Shown here piece by piece: positions 8,571 through 16,306 of a stretch of 64,000 nt of DNA. The stretch is taken from the NCBI RefSeq assembly GCF_900101905.1, contig NZ_FNAJ01000009.1:145060-209059 (forward strand). Direction: 5' to 3'. A program made the position numbers and the translations under genes. The stretch is from Myxococcus virescens. GTDB taxonomy: Bacteria > Myxococcota > Myxococcia > Myxococcales > Myxococcaceae. The notes beneath the pieces were generated by a model that was not told where the DNA came from, made no database searches, and saw only the letters and a program-made list of their open reading frames with translations. Each line of letters starts with the position of its first letter. Position 1 is the stretch's first letter.

Positions 8571-9641
8571 ATGACAATGTCATCATTGATGAAAGACAGA
8601 CGCACCCTGGGACTGGCCGTCCTCACCGCCTTCTGCGGCTCGCTCGGAGCCGCGAGCGCGGCTCCAGCCGGCGGGCCTGGGGGGAGGGAGGAGGAACTCG
8701 TCATGGTCGAGGAGTTCCCCGATGACGGCGGTGGCGGTGGTGGTGGTGGCGGCGGTGGCTGGTTCCCCGTGAACTACCGGTGCTCGAATGACCTGGTCAA
8801 CGCGGACCAGGCGGAGGGGCGCCAGAAGTGGGCGAAGCGCTATCAGCAACAAAACCCCTATGGCGCCACGGCATGGGGCGGGCTGGACATGCGCTTCTGG
8901 AATTCTTCCTACTCCATGGAGGCGTTCAACGCGGCGGCGGCGGGTTACTGGCTGTACCCCGTCTACGTGGACCCCAACAACATGTACGCGCCTTGGAAGG
9001 GACCGGGTGCGTCTGGGACGCCGACGGCGTCGTACACGGGCGCGCAAATCCAGAACAACGTCCCCTATACCTTCAAACCCGCGCACATCCAGATGGATGG
9101 TCTGTGCGAGCCCGGCTGCTACACGCCGGACCAGAAAATCCTCCTGTCCGATGGTGCCATGGGCATCCGCGAGGCCCTGGAGTCCGGGCGGACGGACCTG
9201 GTGACGCTCTCGCCGGGGGCCTCGTTTGGCGCGCTCTCCTTCATGAAGAACCGGGTCGAGCACTACACGCTGGACCGTGACGCCACGAAGCAGGAAATCC
9301 TCACCTTCCGCACCCGCTCCGGCGGAGCGCTGCGTGTCACCACCGAGCACCCGCTCGTCACGCCAGACGGCACGCTCAAGCGCGCCCGCGAGCTCGGGGT
9401 GGGTGACAGCCTCGTGGACCGCCATGGCCAGGCGGATGAAATCGTCTCTCTGGACACGAAGTGGGAGTACACCCGCGCCTACAACGTGCGGCCGGCGACG
9501 ACGGACTTCACGTCCAACATCATCATCGCCCAGGGCTACCTCAATGGCTCGCAGCGCTTCCAGAGCGAGTACGTCGCCGAGATGAACCGGATGATTCTGC
9601 GCGGCAACGTGCCGGAAGTCCTCGTCCCCGCGGGCGAATAG
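8571..9641 (+). CDS. Secreted Hint-domain protein, copy 3, with poly-Gly spacer
   Basis: 356 residues. The signal peptide runs to about residue 31 (AASAAP). It is followed by an acidic stretch and a run of 11 Gly (53-63) that copies 1 and 2 lack; then the conserved N-domain begins at WFPVNYRC. The Hint Cys is Cys183 (PGCYTPDQ), with TTEHP, SNIIIAQG and YLNGS motifs retained and the same C-terminal tail. The start at 8571 is chosen for the signal peptide; a weak GAGAG lies 6 nt upstream, and the longer in-frame extension has no export signal. The Gly run probably works as a flexible spacer keeping the N-domain away from the membrane or from a new N-terminus; this is inference. Confidence 0.85.
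   Translation: MTMSSLMKDRRTLGLAVLTAFCGSLGAASAAPAGGPGGREEELVMVEEFPDDGGGGGGGGGGGWFPVNYRCSNDLVNADQAEGRQKWAKRYQQQNPYGATAWGGLDMRFWNSSYSMEAFNAAAAGYWLYPVYVDPNNMYAPWKGPGASGTPTASYTGAQIQNNVPYTFKPAHIQMDGLCEPGCYTPDQKILLSDGAMGIREALESGRTDLVTLSPGASFGALSFMKNRVEHYTLDRDATKQEILTFRTRSGGALRVTTEHPLVTPDGTLKRARELGVGDSLVDRHGQADEIVSLDTKWEYTRAYNVRPATTDFTSNIIIAQGYLNGSQRFQSEYVAEMNRMILRGNVPEVLVPAGE
9118..9641 (+). repeat. Duplicated Hint-encoding segment (pairs with 7902-8425)
   Basis: Second member of the nearly identical pair described at 7902-8425. The identity continues through the stop codon (TAG in both) and is lost just after it. Confidence 0.85.
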
Positions 9642-9655
9642 CGGCGGATGCCATG

Positions 9656-9693
9656 CCGGGCCCGGAGCACCTCGCAGGCGGCTCCGGGCCCGG
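9656..9693. terminator. Bidirectional terminator between convergent genes
   Basis: A perfect 13-bp stem (CCGGGCCCGGAGC and its complement) with a 12-nt loop, placed between the ends of the third Hint gene (+) and the secreted-protein gene 9709-10890 (-). No T-run is present on either side, but the position and stem strength fit a shared terminator that closes the Hint cluster. Confidence 0.65.
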
Positions 9694-9708
9694 ATCGTCA
9701 ACGACGCC

Positions 9709-10890
9709 TCACATGCCCATGGGCTCCATGCCCAGGATGAGAGAGCCATTCTGGGTGAAGAGGGGCCAGTTCTGGGTGGTGCCGGACCAGCTGGCAATCG
9801 TCACGCGCCACGTCTTCTTGAGGAACCAGAAGCCGACCCGGACCCAGAGCTTGATGTTGCCGGAGAGCGCGGTCAGGTTCAGGTTGGACCGGAGCGTGTA
9901 GTCGAGCGAGTAGAACGGCCAGAACAGCTCGGCGAAGGCTGGCAGGCTGACATTGACGAGGACCAGGTTGCCCTCAACGCCAACCCCCGCGACGATGATA
10001 TCGACCCCCGCGGACGCGGTGGCGTTGGCCCAGCCTCCCGCGGCGGTGGTCAGCCTGGCGATGGTCGGGCCGACCTGCCCGGAGACGGTCAGCTTCACGC
10101 CGCCACCCACGGACGCCGCCACGGAGACTGGAACCGGTCCCACCATGAACCGCTTGGAGACAGAGAAGAACGTGCGGCTCCAGTTGATGGGCGTGATTTC
10201 AAAGCTGGTGTACAGGTTGCCGGACCAGATTTGCTGGCCCATGGCGTAGAGCCGAGCGGTGCCGCTGTTGTTTCCGCCCTGCTGGCCGGTGAGCTCCGCG
10301 CGGCCCCGGACAATCTCCCGCTCCGCGCCAAACGCCACGGCGAAGACCTTGCCGTCGGCATAGGCCTCGACCTTCTTCTCCGCGACGCCCGTCGACGGAG
10401 ACGCCGTCATCGCCGCATCGATGATGTAGCCCGCACCGAAGAGGCTGTTGCCGAAGTCATTCTTCCGGTAGTAGCTGCGGCTGAAGGGGGTGGTGCCGTT
10501 GGATGGAGGCGTGACTTCCGTCGCCACCACGACCGCGGGCTGCACATTCTCGATGTGGGCCTCGGGAATGATGCCCTGGTCGATGGTGATGTTCGGGCTG
10601 CCGTCGACCGGGTCTGTCCCCAGTTCGCCGCCCGTCCGCGCGAGCTCGTCATTGATGATGATTTGCTGCTCGGTCGCCGAATACGAAGGTGAGAACGGGT
10701 ACGTCGACTCCCAGGGATAGTTGTTGTTGAGCTGATAGCCCGGTGGGTAGGTCGTGGCGGGAAAACTCGTCGGGTTGACCGTGTAGATGACTGGGTCGAC
10801 ATACGCAGGCACCTGTGCCTGTGCGGCCTGCGAAGCCACCACTGCGAACAACAGCGCTGCGAAACCCAAAGTCGCTTTCGGCTTTTGCAT
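9709..10890 (-). CDS. Secreted protein of unknown function
   Basis: 393 residues. The signal peptide MQKPKATLG...SQAAQAQ has a clear Ala-x-Ala cleavage site near residue 25. The mature protein starts Pro/Tyr/Thr-rich, then has long alternating hydrophobic and polar stretches rich in Gly, Ala, Val and Thr (for example VSVAASVGGGVKLTV) that suggest beta structure; no catalytic motif was recognised. The start is set by AAAGGA 8 nt upstream; a longer frame lacks an export signal. It faces the Hint cluster on the opposite strand and ends against the shared hairpin at 9656-9693, so it is probably its own transcription unit. Family not recognised. Confidence 0.75.
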   Translation of the reverse strand: MQKPKATLGFAALLFAVVASQAAQAQVPAYVDPVIYTVNPTSFPATTYPPGYQLNNNYPWESTYPFSPSYSATEQQIIINDELARTGGELGTDPVDGSPNITIDQGIIPEAHIENVQPAVVVATEVTPPSNGTTPFSRSYYRKNDFGNSLFGAGYIIDAAMTASPSTGVAEKKVEAYADGKVFAVAFGAEREIVRGRAELTGQQGGNNSGTARLYAMGQQIWSGNLYTSFEITPINWSRTFFSVSKRFMVGPVPVSVAASVGGGVKLTVSGQVGPTIARLTTAAGGWANATASAGVDIIVAGVGVEGNLVLVNVSLPAFAELFWPFYSLDYTLRSNLNLTALSGNIKLWVRVGFWFLKKTWRVTIASWSGTTQNWPLFTQNGSLILGMEPMGM

Positions 10891-10940
10891 GTGCGGTGTC
10901 CTTTCATGGGCAGTCAAACAGAGCCCGAAGTCAAGGAGGC

Positions 10941-10970
10941 TCAGTACAGGCATGTCACTGTGAGTGTCAA
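10941..10970 (-). promoter_or_regulatory. Candidate sigma-70 promoter for the secreted-protein gene
   Basis: On the minus strand TTGACA (10970-10965) and TACTGA (10946-10941) are separated by 18 nt. The predicted start near 10934 gives a leader of about 45 nt before the start codon at 10890. The -35 element is perfect; the -10 element is weak. Confidence 0.45.
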
Positions 10971-11094
10971 TCGTGCCATACTCATAGAGGATAGTTTTTG
11001 GACGGTCGCGGAGCGCTGGGGATATGGCTGTTGTATGCCTTGATGCGGCCAGCCCCTAGGCGAAACCCCCTGATGCATGCTAGCGATTGGCGCC

Positions 11095-13065
11095 ATGCGC
11101 CCCGTACCGAAGCGTCATCAAGCCTTGTCGCTGGCAGCCCTTCTTGTCTTGGGACTTTCCGCTGCATGGTGGTGGAGCCGGACGGAGGCGGCCACCCCCA
11201 ATCCGGCTTCGGAAGCCTCGCGCGCGACTGCGACGCTTCCGTCGCCCCTGTCTCAGACCGAGCCTGAGCCCGCGCGCGCCAGCGTGGATGGAAAGCGGGC
11301 CTGGGTGCCGGGCTCGGAGTACCGGTATTCGTTGGATGTGATGCAGCAGGTGGCGTTCAAACAGACACAGCCGCAAGGCGACGCGCCGCCGTCCATGCGC
11401 TTTCACCTCAAGGGTGAGTGGCGAGTGGGCATCGTCAGCGCGAACGACACGCGCGTCGATGCGCGGGTGAGCCTGCTGCCAGAGAATGTCTCCGTCGACG
11501 TGGAGGGGCATGACGCGCTGTCGCCGGACCAGCGGCAGTTGCTGATGGGGAGCCTCTCCCTTCCCTTTTTCGTGACGCTGGAGCGCACGGGGGCCGCGCG
11601 GCTCGTCCACATGGAGACCGGCACGGACGTGCTGGCCCAGGGCCTGCTCCGCTCGGTGGTGGCGGCGACGCAGTTCGTGGTGCAGGGCGCGCCCGGAGCG
11701 GGCTGGCAGAGCGAGGAGCACGACGCCACGGGCCAGTACAACGCCGCGTATCGGCGCGCCGAGGCGCCGCTGCATTTCTCCAAGTCGAAGCTGGCCTATA
11801 CCCATGTGGCGACGGCGCAGGGCCTGCAACCGCTGGCGAAGGACAAGCTTCGCATCGAGGTGCGCACCGATTCCCAATTCCAACTGGGCGCGGACCTGTG
11901 GACGGAGGCGCTGGTGGCCAGCGAGCAGTTGGAGGTGGACGCGGGAGATGGCATGCCCCGGGCGAGTCACGACCTGCGGCTGCGCTTGCGGCTGCTGGGG
12001 CGGAGCCGGGACACCTCGTTGCCAGGTGCGCTGACCGCGCTGCGAGACCGGCTGACCACCGTCCCATTGGCCAGCATCCAGGGCCAGGCGCAGGACCCGC
12101 AGGCTCACCACCGGCAGATTCTGGGCGGGCGCCGCTTCGAGGACATGCTCGAGGACCTGCGCGCGCTGCCCAAGGACGAGCAGGCGCGGGACGACGCGAG
12201 GACCCTGGCGATGGAGCGCCTGCGCGCGCTGTTCGTGCTGGAGCCCGCGGAGGCCCTGAAGGTGCCAGGGGTGCTGCACGAGGGGTTGGAGCCGCTCGCC
12301 GCCAGCCCGATGTTGGGCGCGCTGTCAGCGGCCAGCACGACGGAGTCGATTCAGGCCCTCTCCCGCATCCTCGAGGATGGCGACGTGTCCGTACCGGTCC
12401 GTACGGACGCGGTCGCGGCCCTGGGCATGGCGGAGGCGCCCACTCCGGAGGGGGTGGAGGCGCTCCGGGCGCGCGCCCGTGACACGCAGGCGGAGCTGAG
12501 GGACACCGCGACCCTGGCGCTGGGCAACGCGGCCATGCGGATGGGGGCCCAGGACGCACGGGGCTCGGAGACGCTCGTCCAGGAGCTGGGCGCGCGTTTT
12601 CGTTCGTCGAACTCGGTGGAGGAGAAGGCCCTGTTGATGCGGGCGCTGGGGAACACACGGGACGCCCGTGCGCTCGGCTACATCGAAGAGGGGTTGCGCG
12701 AAGCAGCCCCCCAGGTGCGGCAGGCCGCGGTGGAGGCGCTCCGGTTGCTGGTCGACCCGGCGGTGGACTCGCTCCTCGCGCAGCGGCTGCTCGGGGACCC
12801 TTCGCCGGAGGTCCGGAAGGCCGTCGTCTTCGCCGCCAGCTTCCGTCCGCTGGGCCCGCTCCTGCCTGCGCTCGAACAGGCGCTCCGGGGGGACCCATCG
12901 GACGGGCTGCGGGCGGAGCTCGTCCAGTTCCTGGGCTCCCGGGTCACCACCACGCTCGAAGTCCGCCCGCTGCTGGCCTGGGCCAGTCAGAACGACTCCA
13001 ACGCCAGCATCCGGCAGGCGGCCCTGGGGTTCCTCGAGGCGGTGTCCGCCAATACCGGCCCCTGA
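11095..13065 (+). CDS. HEAT-repeat protein with vitellogenin-like N-terminal region
   Basis: 656 residues from ATG 11095 (an ATG at 11077 adds six residues). One membrane or signal segment ends in AAWWWS near residue 30. Residues about 65-330 begin with GSEYRYSLDV and contain beta-rich sequence ending before a HQILGGRRFEDML helix; this layout recalls the N-terminal lipid-transport domain of vitellogenin-type proteins, which is also followed by HEAT-like helices. Residues about 400-650 are HEAT repeats (VRQAAVEALRLL, VRKAVVFAASF). A scaffold or lipid-handling role in the envelope is possible. The vitellogenin link is from pattern only and needs a profile search. Confidence 0.7.
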   Translation: MRPVPKRHQALSLAALLVLGLSAAWWWSRTEAATPNPASEASRATATLPSPLSQTEPEPARASVDGKRAWVPGSEYRYSLDVMQQVAFKQTQPQGDAPPSMRFHLKGEWRVGIVSANDTRVDARVSLLPENVSVDVEGHDALSPDQRQLLMGSLSLPFFVTLERTGAARLVHMETGTDVLAQGLLRSVVAATQFVVQGAPGAGWQSEEHDATGQYNAAYRRAEAPLHFSKSKLAYTHVATAQGLQPLAKDKLRIEVRTDSQFQLGADLWTEALVASEQLEVDAGDGMPRASHDLRLRLRLLGRSRDTSLPGALTALRDRLTTVPLASIQGQAQDPQAHHRQILGGRRFEDMLEDLRALPKDEQARDDARTLAMERLRALFVLEPAEALKVPGVLHEGLEPLAASPMLGALSAASTTESIQALSRILEDGDVSVPVRTDAVAALGMAEAPTPEGVEALRARARDTQAELRDTATLALGNAAMRMGAQDARGSETLVQELGARFRSSNSVEEKALLMRALGNTRDARALGYIEEGLREAAPQVRQAAVEALRLLVDPAVDSLLAQRLLGDPSPEVRKAVVFAASFRPLGPLLPALEQALRGDPSDGLRAELVQFLGSRVTTTLEVRPLLAWASQNDSNASIRQAALGFLEAVSANTGP

Positions 13066-13119
13066 GGCCCTCCGCCTTCTTCCGGCCGCGAGTCGTGTCG
13101 GAAACCGGTGAAGGGCGGC

Positions 13120-13719
13120 TCAGAAGCGCGCGCCCAGGCTGAGGTCGGCGCTGAAGAGGTTTCCGACGTCCGCGCTGCTGGGGGCGAAGTCCCGCGCCAC
13201 GAGCACGCGGTAGGTGGCGCGCAGGCCGGCGGTGACGCCGCTGTACCGGTACTCGAGCCCGGCGGCGAGTGGCACCTCCGCGCCCCAGCCCTTCTCGAAG
13301 GCGGTGCCCACGTCCATGGGCGTGGGGTGGAAGTAGCTGACGCCCGCGCCCGCGCCGATGAAGGGCTTCCACTGCGAGAAGAGCGTGGGGCCCACCTTGG
13401 CCAGCAGGCCGCCGTTGTGCCGCCACAGCGTGCCGCGCCGGGGCTCCGCGTAGCCGTTGGCGGAGCCCTCGTAGCCCAGCTCCAGGCCCACGCCGGAGAC
13501 AATGGGGACTTCCCCCAGCAGGGCCAGGAACGCGCCCACGCCTGTCTCCCTGCCCACGTTGCCCGACCAGGTCGTCACGCCGCTGCGCACCGTCAGGCCG
13601 GAGGCTCCGAAGCCCGGGGCGGGCTGCGCCTTGACGGCGCGGGGCGTCTCCGCGACGGCGGGACTGGCGAGCAATGCCGCCGCCAGGGTGCCCGTCCCCC
13701 ATCCACAGCGCCTGTTCAT
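13120..13719 (-). CDS. Outer-membrane beta-barrel-like protein
   Basis: 199 residues. A signal peptide ends at about residue 23 (ASPAVAE). The mature part alternates short amphipathic strands with Gly/Asn/Asp turns and ends in a strand finishing with Phe (DLSLGARF), the usual C-terminal signature of outer-membrane barrels. Its size fits an eight-stranded barrel of the OmpA/OmpW type, but no specific family was recognised. GGGAGGGGG upstream on the minus strand supports the start at 13719; the open frame continues far upstream without export features. It is convergent with the HEAT gene, 54 nt apart, and divergent from the MetE-like gene. Confidence 0.75.
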   Translation of the reverse strand: MNRRCGWGTGTLAAALLASPAVAETPRAVKAQPAPGFGASGLTVRSGVTTWSGNVGRETGVGAFLALLGEVPIVSGVGLELGYEGSANGYAEPRRGTLWRHNGGLLAKVGPTLFSQWKPFIGAGAGVSYFHPTPMDVGTAFEKGWGAEVPLAAGLEYRYSGVTAGLRATYRVLVARDFAPSSADVGNLFSADLSLGARF

Positions 13720-13858
13720 GAATGCCCCCTCCCTTGTCCGCCGGGGTGCTTCCCGGTTCTTGGGTGGAACGTTGTTGCCGGACGGGAAGGTCGGGAACCC
13801 GGCGCATCGGGGATGGGCAGCCACACCGGAAGGCCGGGGAGGGGATAGAGTCCGCGCC

Positions 13859-14950
13859 ATGAGCGCGCCGAACATCCGCCGAGCCGTCCAGTTGCTGCCT
13901 GCCTGCGCCACCACCGGAATCGGGAGCTTGCCGCACACGCAAGTGGAGCTGGGGCTCCAGGCCGCGCTGGCCCTGGACATTCCGTTCCTGCCGCAGTTGC
14001 CAGTGGGCAAGCCCTCGGAGTTGATGATTCCCGCGGCCCTGGAGGGGCTGCCGGGTCTGGCCTTCGATGAGGAAGGCCTGTGTACGGTGGACCTCGCGGC
14101 CTGGCACGCGGGGCGCGCTGCCTTCGAGGCGCGGCTGGAGGCGGCGTTCCAGTCCGGCCAGTTCGAGGCCTTCGAGCCCTCACCCGAGGCGTGCCGGGCG
14201 TGGCGGCCCTTCCTGTGGGAAGTGGAGGCGCGGAAGCTGGCCTTCGCGAAGGCGCAGCTCGCGGGGCCCTTCACGGTGCGCTCGGTGGCGCGCACCACCG
14301 ACGGACAGCCCGCGTTGGATGTGCCGGGCCTGGATGAAGCGATGTATCGGCTGTCCCTGGCGCGCTCACTGGCCATGGTGAAGGCGCTGCGCCGCGCGGG
14401 CACCACGCCGCTGTTCTATCTGGATGAGCCTGGGCTCTACGCGCTCCAGCGCACGAATCCCCGGCACCTGATTGCCATGCAGGAGCTGAAGCTGCTGGTG
14501 GTGGCCTTGCAGCGCGAAGGCGCGCTGGTGGGGCTGCACTGCTGCGGCAACACGGACTGGGCCGCGCTGCTGGATGTCCAGCCGGACCTGCTCTCCCTGG
14601 ACGTGCGGCTGTCGCTGGACGCGATGGTGGAGGCGGGGGCCGCGCTGGCGCGTTTCCTCGCCGCGGGCGCGACGCTGAGCCTGGGCATCATCCCCACGGA
14701 CCTGGCGTCCACCTATGAGGTGGGAGAGCTGGTGGACTCGGTGGAGGCCACGCTGAAGGCGGCGCTGCCCGCCGGCTTCACCTTCGCGCAGGTGGTGTCC
14801 ACGGTGGTGCTGACGCCCGCCTGCGGGCTGGCGATGCGCTCGGTCATCGACGCGGAGCGCATCCTGGAGGAGCTCAAGGTGGCGCAGCGGCGGCTCCGGA
14901 GCGCGCTCTCCGCCGAGCGTCCCTCCGTTGACACCGTGAATCCCCACTGA
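13859..14950 (+). CDS. MetE/UROD-fold protein (cobalamin-independent methionine synthase-like)
   Basis: 363 residues, half the size of full MetE and matching its C-terminal catalytic barrel. Early motif TTGIGSLPHTQ is typical of this group. Zinc-ligand candidates are His227-x-Cys229 in GLHCCGNTDW and Cys322 in TPACGLAM, which correspond to the His-x-Cys and distant Cys of MetE. A methyltransferase using a thiol acceptor is expected, but the acceptor is unknown, and such stand-alone C-terminal forms may need a corrinoid donor. The start at 13859 has TAGAGT 7 nt upstream and a weak GGGGA; it is divergent from the beta-barrel gene. Confidence 0.75.
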   Translation: MSAPNIRRAVQLLPACATTGIGSLPHTQVELGLQAALALDIPFLPQLPVGKPSELMIPAALEGLPGLAFDEEGLCTVDLAAWHAGRAAFEARLEAAFQSGQFEAFEPSPEACRAWRPFLWEVEARKLAFAKAQLAGPFTVRSVARTTDGQPALDVPGLDEAMYRLSLARSLAMVKALRRAGTTPLFYLDEPGLYALQRTNPRHLIAMQELKLLVVALQREGALVGLHCCGNTDWAALLDVQPDLLSLDVRLSLDAMVEAGAALARFLAAGATLSLGIIPTDLASTYEVGELVDSVEATLKAALPAGFTFAQVVSTVVLTPACGLAMRSVIDAERILEELKVAQRRLRSALSAERPSVDTVNPH

Positions 14951-15015
14951 GCGGCCCCGGTCCCGGGCGGGCCCGTCCCGCCGCGATGCTTATTGTGTCG
15001 CGGGGGTTCTGGGCC

Positions 15016-15855
15016 ATGTTGGAACAGCGAATCGGGACATGGTTGGAGCTGCAGGACGCGCTCTTCGCCGGGTCGTGGAGCGAGGTGTTGGGGCGTCACC
15101 GGTCCACCTTTGTCTTCCGTGGCATGCCTCAGGTGACCAACGACCTGTCCACGGCGCTCAATCGCAAGGGGCTGTTCGTGCGCAAGGAGAAGGACCTGCT
15201 GAGGGCCTTCCGGAAGTACGCGCGGAGCTACAGCCCGCAGCCCGTGGAGTCAGTCTGGGACTGGCTCGCCCTGGCCCAGCATCATGGGCTGCCCGCGCGG
15301 ATGCTGGATTGGACCTTCAGCCCCTATGTGGCGCTCCACTTCCTCACCGAGAACCCGGAGTGGTACGGAGAGGACGGCGTGGTGTGGTGTGTGGACTACC
15401 GCCAGACGAATCGTCACCTTCCCAGGCGGTTGAAGACGCTGCTCCAGCGAGAAGGCGCGGATGTCTTCACGGGGGAGATGCTGGCCACGACGGCGTCGGA
15501 CCTTTCGACCTTCGACCAGCTCGCGAAGCACCCGTTCGTGCTCTTCCTGGAGCCACCGTCGCTGGACGCCCGCATCGTGAATCAGTTCGCGCTCTTCTCC
15601 GTGATGAACGGGCCCGAGCTTCGCCTGGACACCTTCCTCGAAGCCCAGGCGGCTGGCGTGCGCAAGCTCATCATCCCCGCCGCGCTCAAGTGGGAGGTGC
15701 GCGACAAGCTGGACCAGAGCAACATCACCGAGCGCGTGCTCTTTCCTGGCTTCGACGGGCTCAGCCGCTGGCTGCGGCGTTACTACGGCCCACGCGCCTC
15801 CGCGCACGCCCCGGACGCGCCCCCGGTGCGCAAGCGGCGGCGCGTGACGAGGTGA
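15016..15855 (+). CDS. FRG-domain protein
   Basis: 279 residues from ATG 15016, which has GGGGG 9 nt upstream; ATG 14986 would add ten residues. The FRG signature is near the N-terminus: FVFRGMPQ, then LAQHHGLPARMLDWTFSPYVALHF. FRG domains are named for the conserved Phe-Arg-Gly and are found alone or in toxin-like and defence-linked proteins; their biochemical role is not settled. The C-terminus is basic (RKRRRVTR). It follows the MetE-like gene by 65 nt on the same strand, but no functional tie is evident. Confidence 0.75.
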   Translation: MLEQRIGTWLELQDALFAGSWSEVLGRHRSTFVFRGMPQVTNDLSTALNRKGLFVRKEKDLLRAFRKYARSYSPQPVESVWDWLALAQHHGLPARMLDWTFSPYVALHFLTENPEWYGEDGVVWCVDYRQTNRHLPRRLKTLLQREGADVFTGEMLATTASDLSTFDQLAKHPFVLFLEPPSLDARIVNQFALFSVMNGPELRLDTFLEAQAAGVRKLIIPAALKWEVRDKLDQSNITERVLFPGFDGLSRWLRRYYGPRASAHAPDAPPVRKRRRVTR

Positions 15856-15925
15856 GTGGGGCTGGCGGCCCTCCGCTGTGCCCGGCCTGCGCTCAGCGAC
15901 GGCGCGCCCGTGTGTCAGCGGACTG

Positions 15926-16150
15926 TCACTGACGGCCGAGTCGAAGCTCGCGCTCGGCCTGGAACCAGTCCTGCTCGGGGTTGCCGTGCGTGCCGCCCCG
16001 GGCCAGGAAGACTTCGTAGGCCCGGCGGGCAATCTGCTCGTTGGTGGGGCCGGGGCGCGACTCCGGAGCCTGCGGCCTGGTTTGGGCCGAGGGGGCAGGC
16101 GGCTTGCTGGAAGACGGCCCCGTCTGCTTGTTGGCGGTGTGGCGTGCCAT
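15926..16150 (-). CDS. DUF2934 small protein
   Basis: 74 residues. A disordered Pro/Ser/Gln-rich half (1-35) is followed by the DUF2934 core: IARRAYEVFLARGG, then GNPEQDWFQAEREL. GGAGG 8 nt upstream supports the start. The family is common in myxobacteria and plant-associated proteobacteria and has no established function. Likely cytoplasmic. It lies alone between an FRG gene and mutY. Confidence 0.85.
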   Translation of the reverse strand: MARHTANKQTGPSSSKPPAPSAQTRPQAPESRPGPTNEQIARRAYEVFLARGGTHGNPEQDWFQAERELRLGRQ

Positions 16151-16306
16151 GCTCGGATTCCTCCGGTGGAAAGAGTCCGCGGAGATTGTGGCGCGTCGAT
16201 GCTGAAAGGAACCGGCATGCGGGGGCCGGGGTTGTCAGTGCGACAGGAGGACTGCCTCTGTGTCGAGCGACGGACAGGCGGCATGTGCGGGGCGGCGTGG
16301 AGACTT

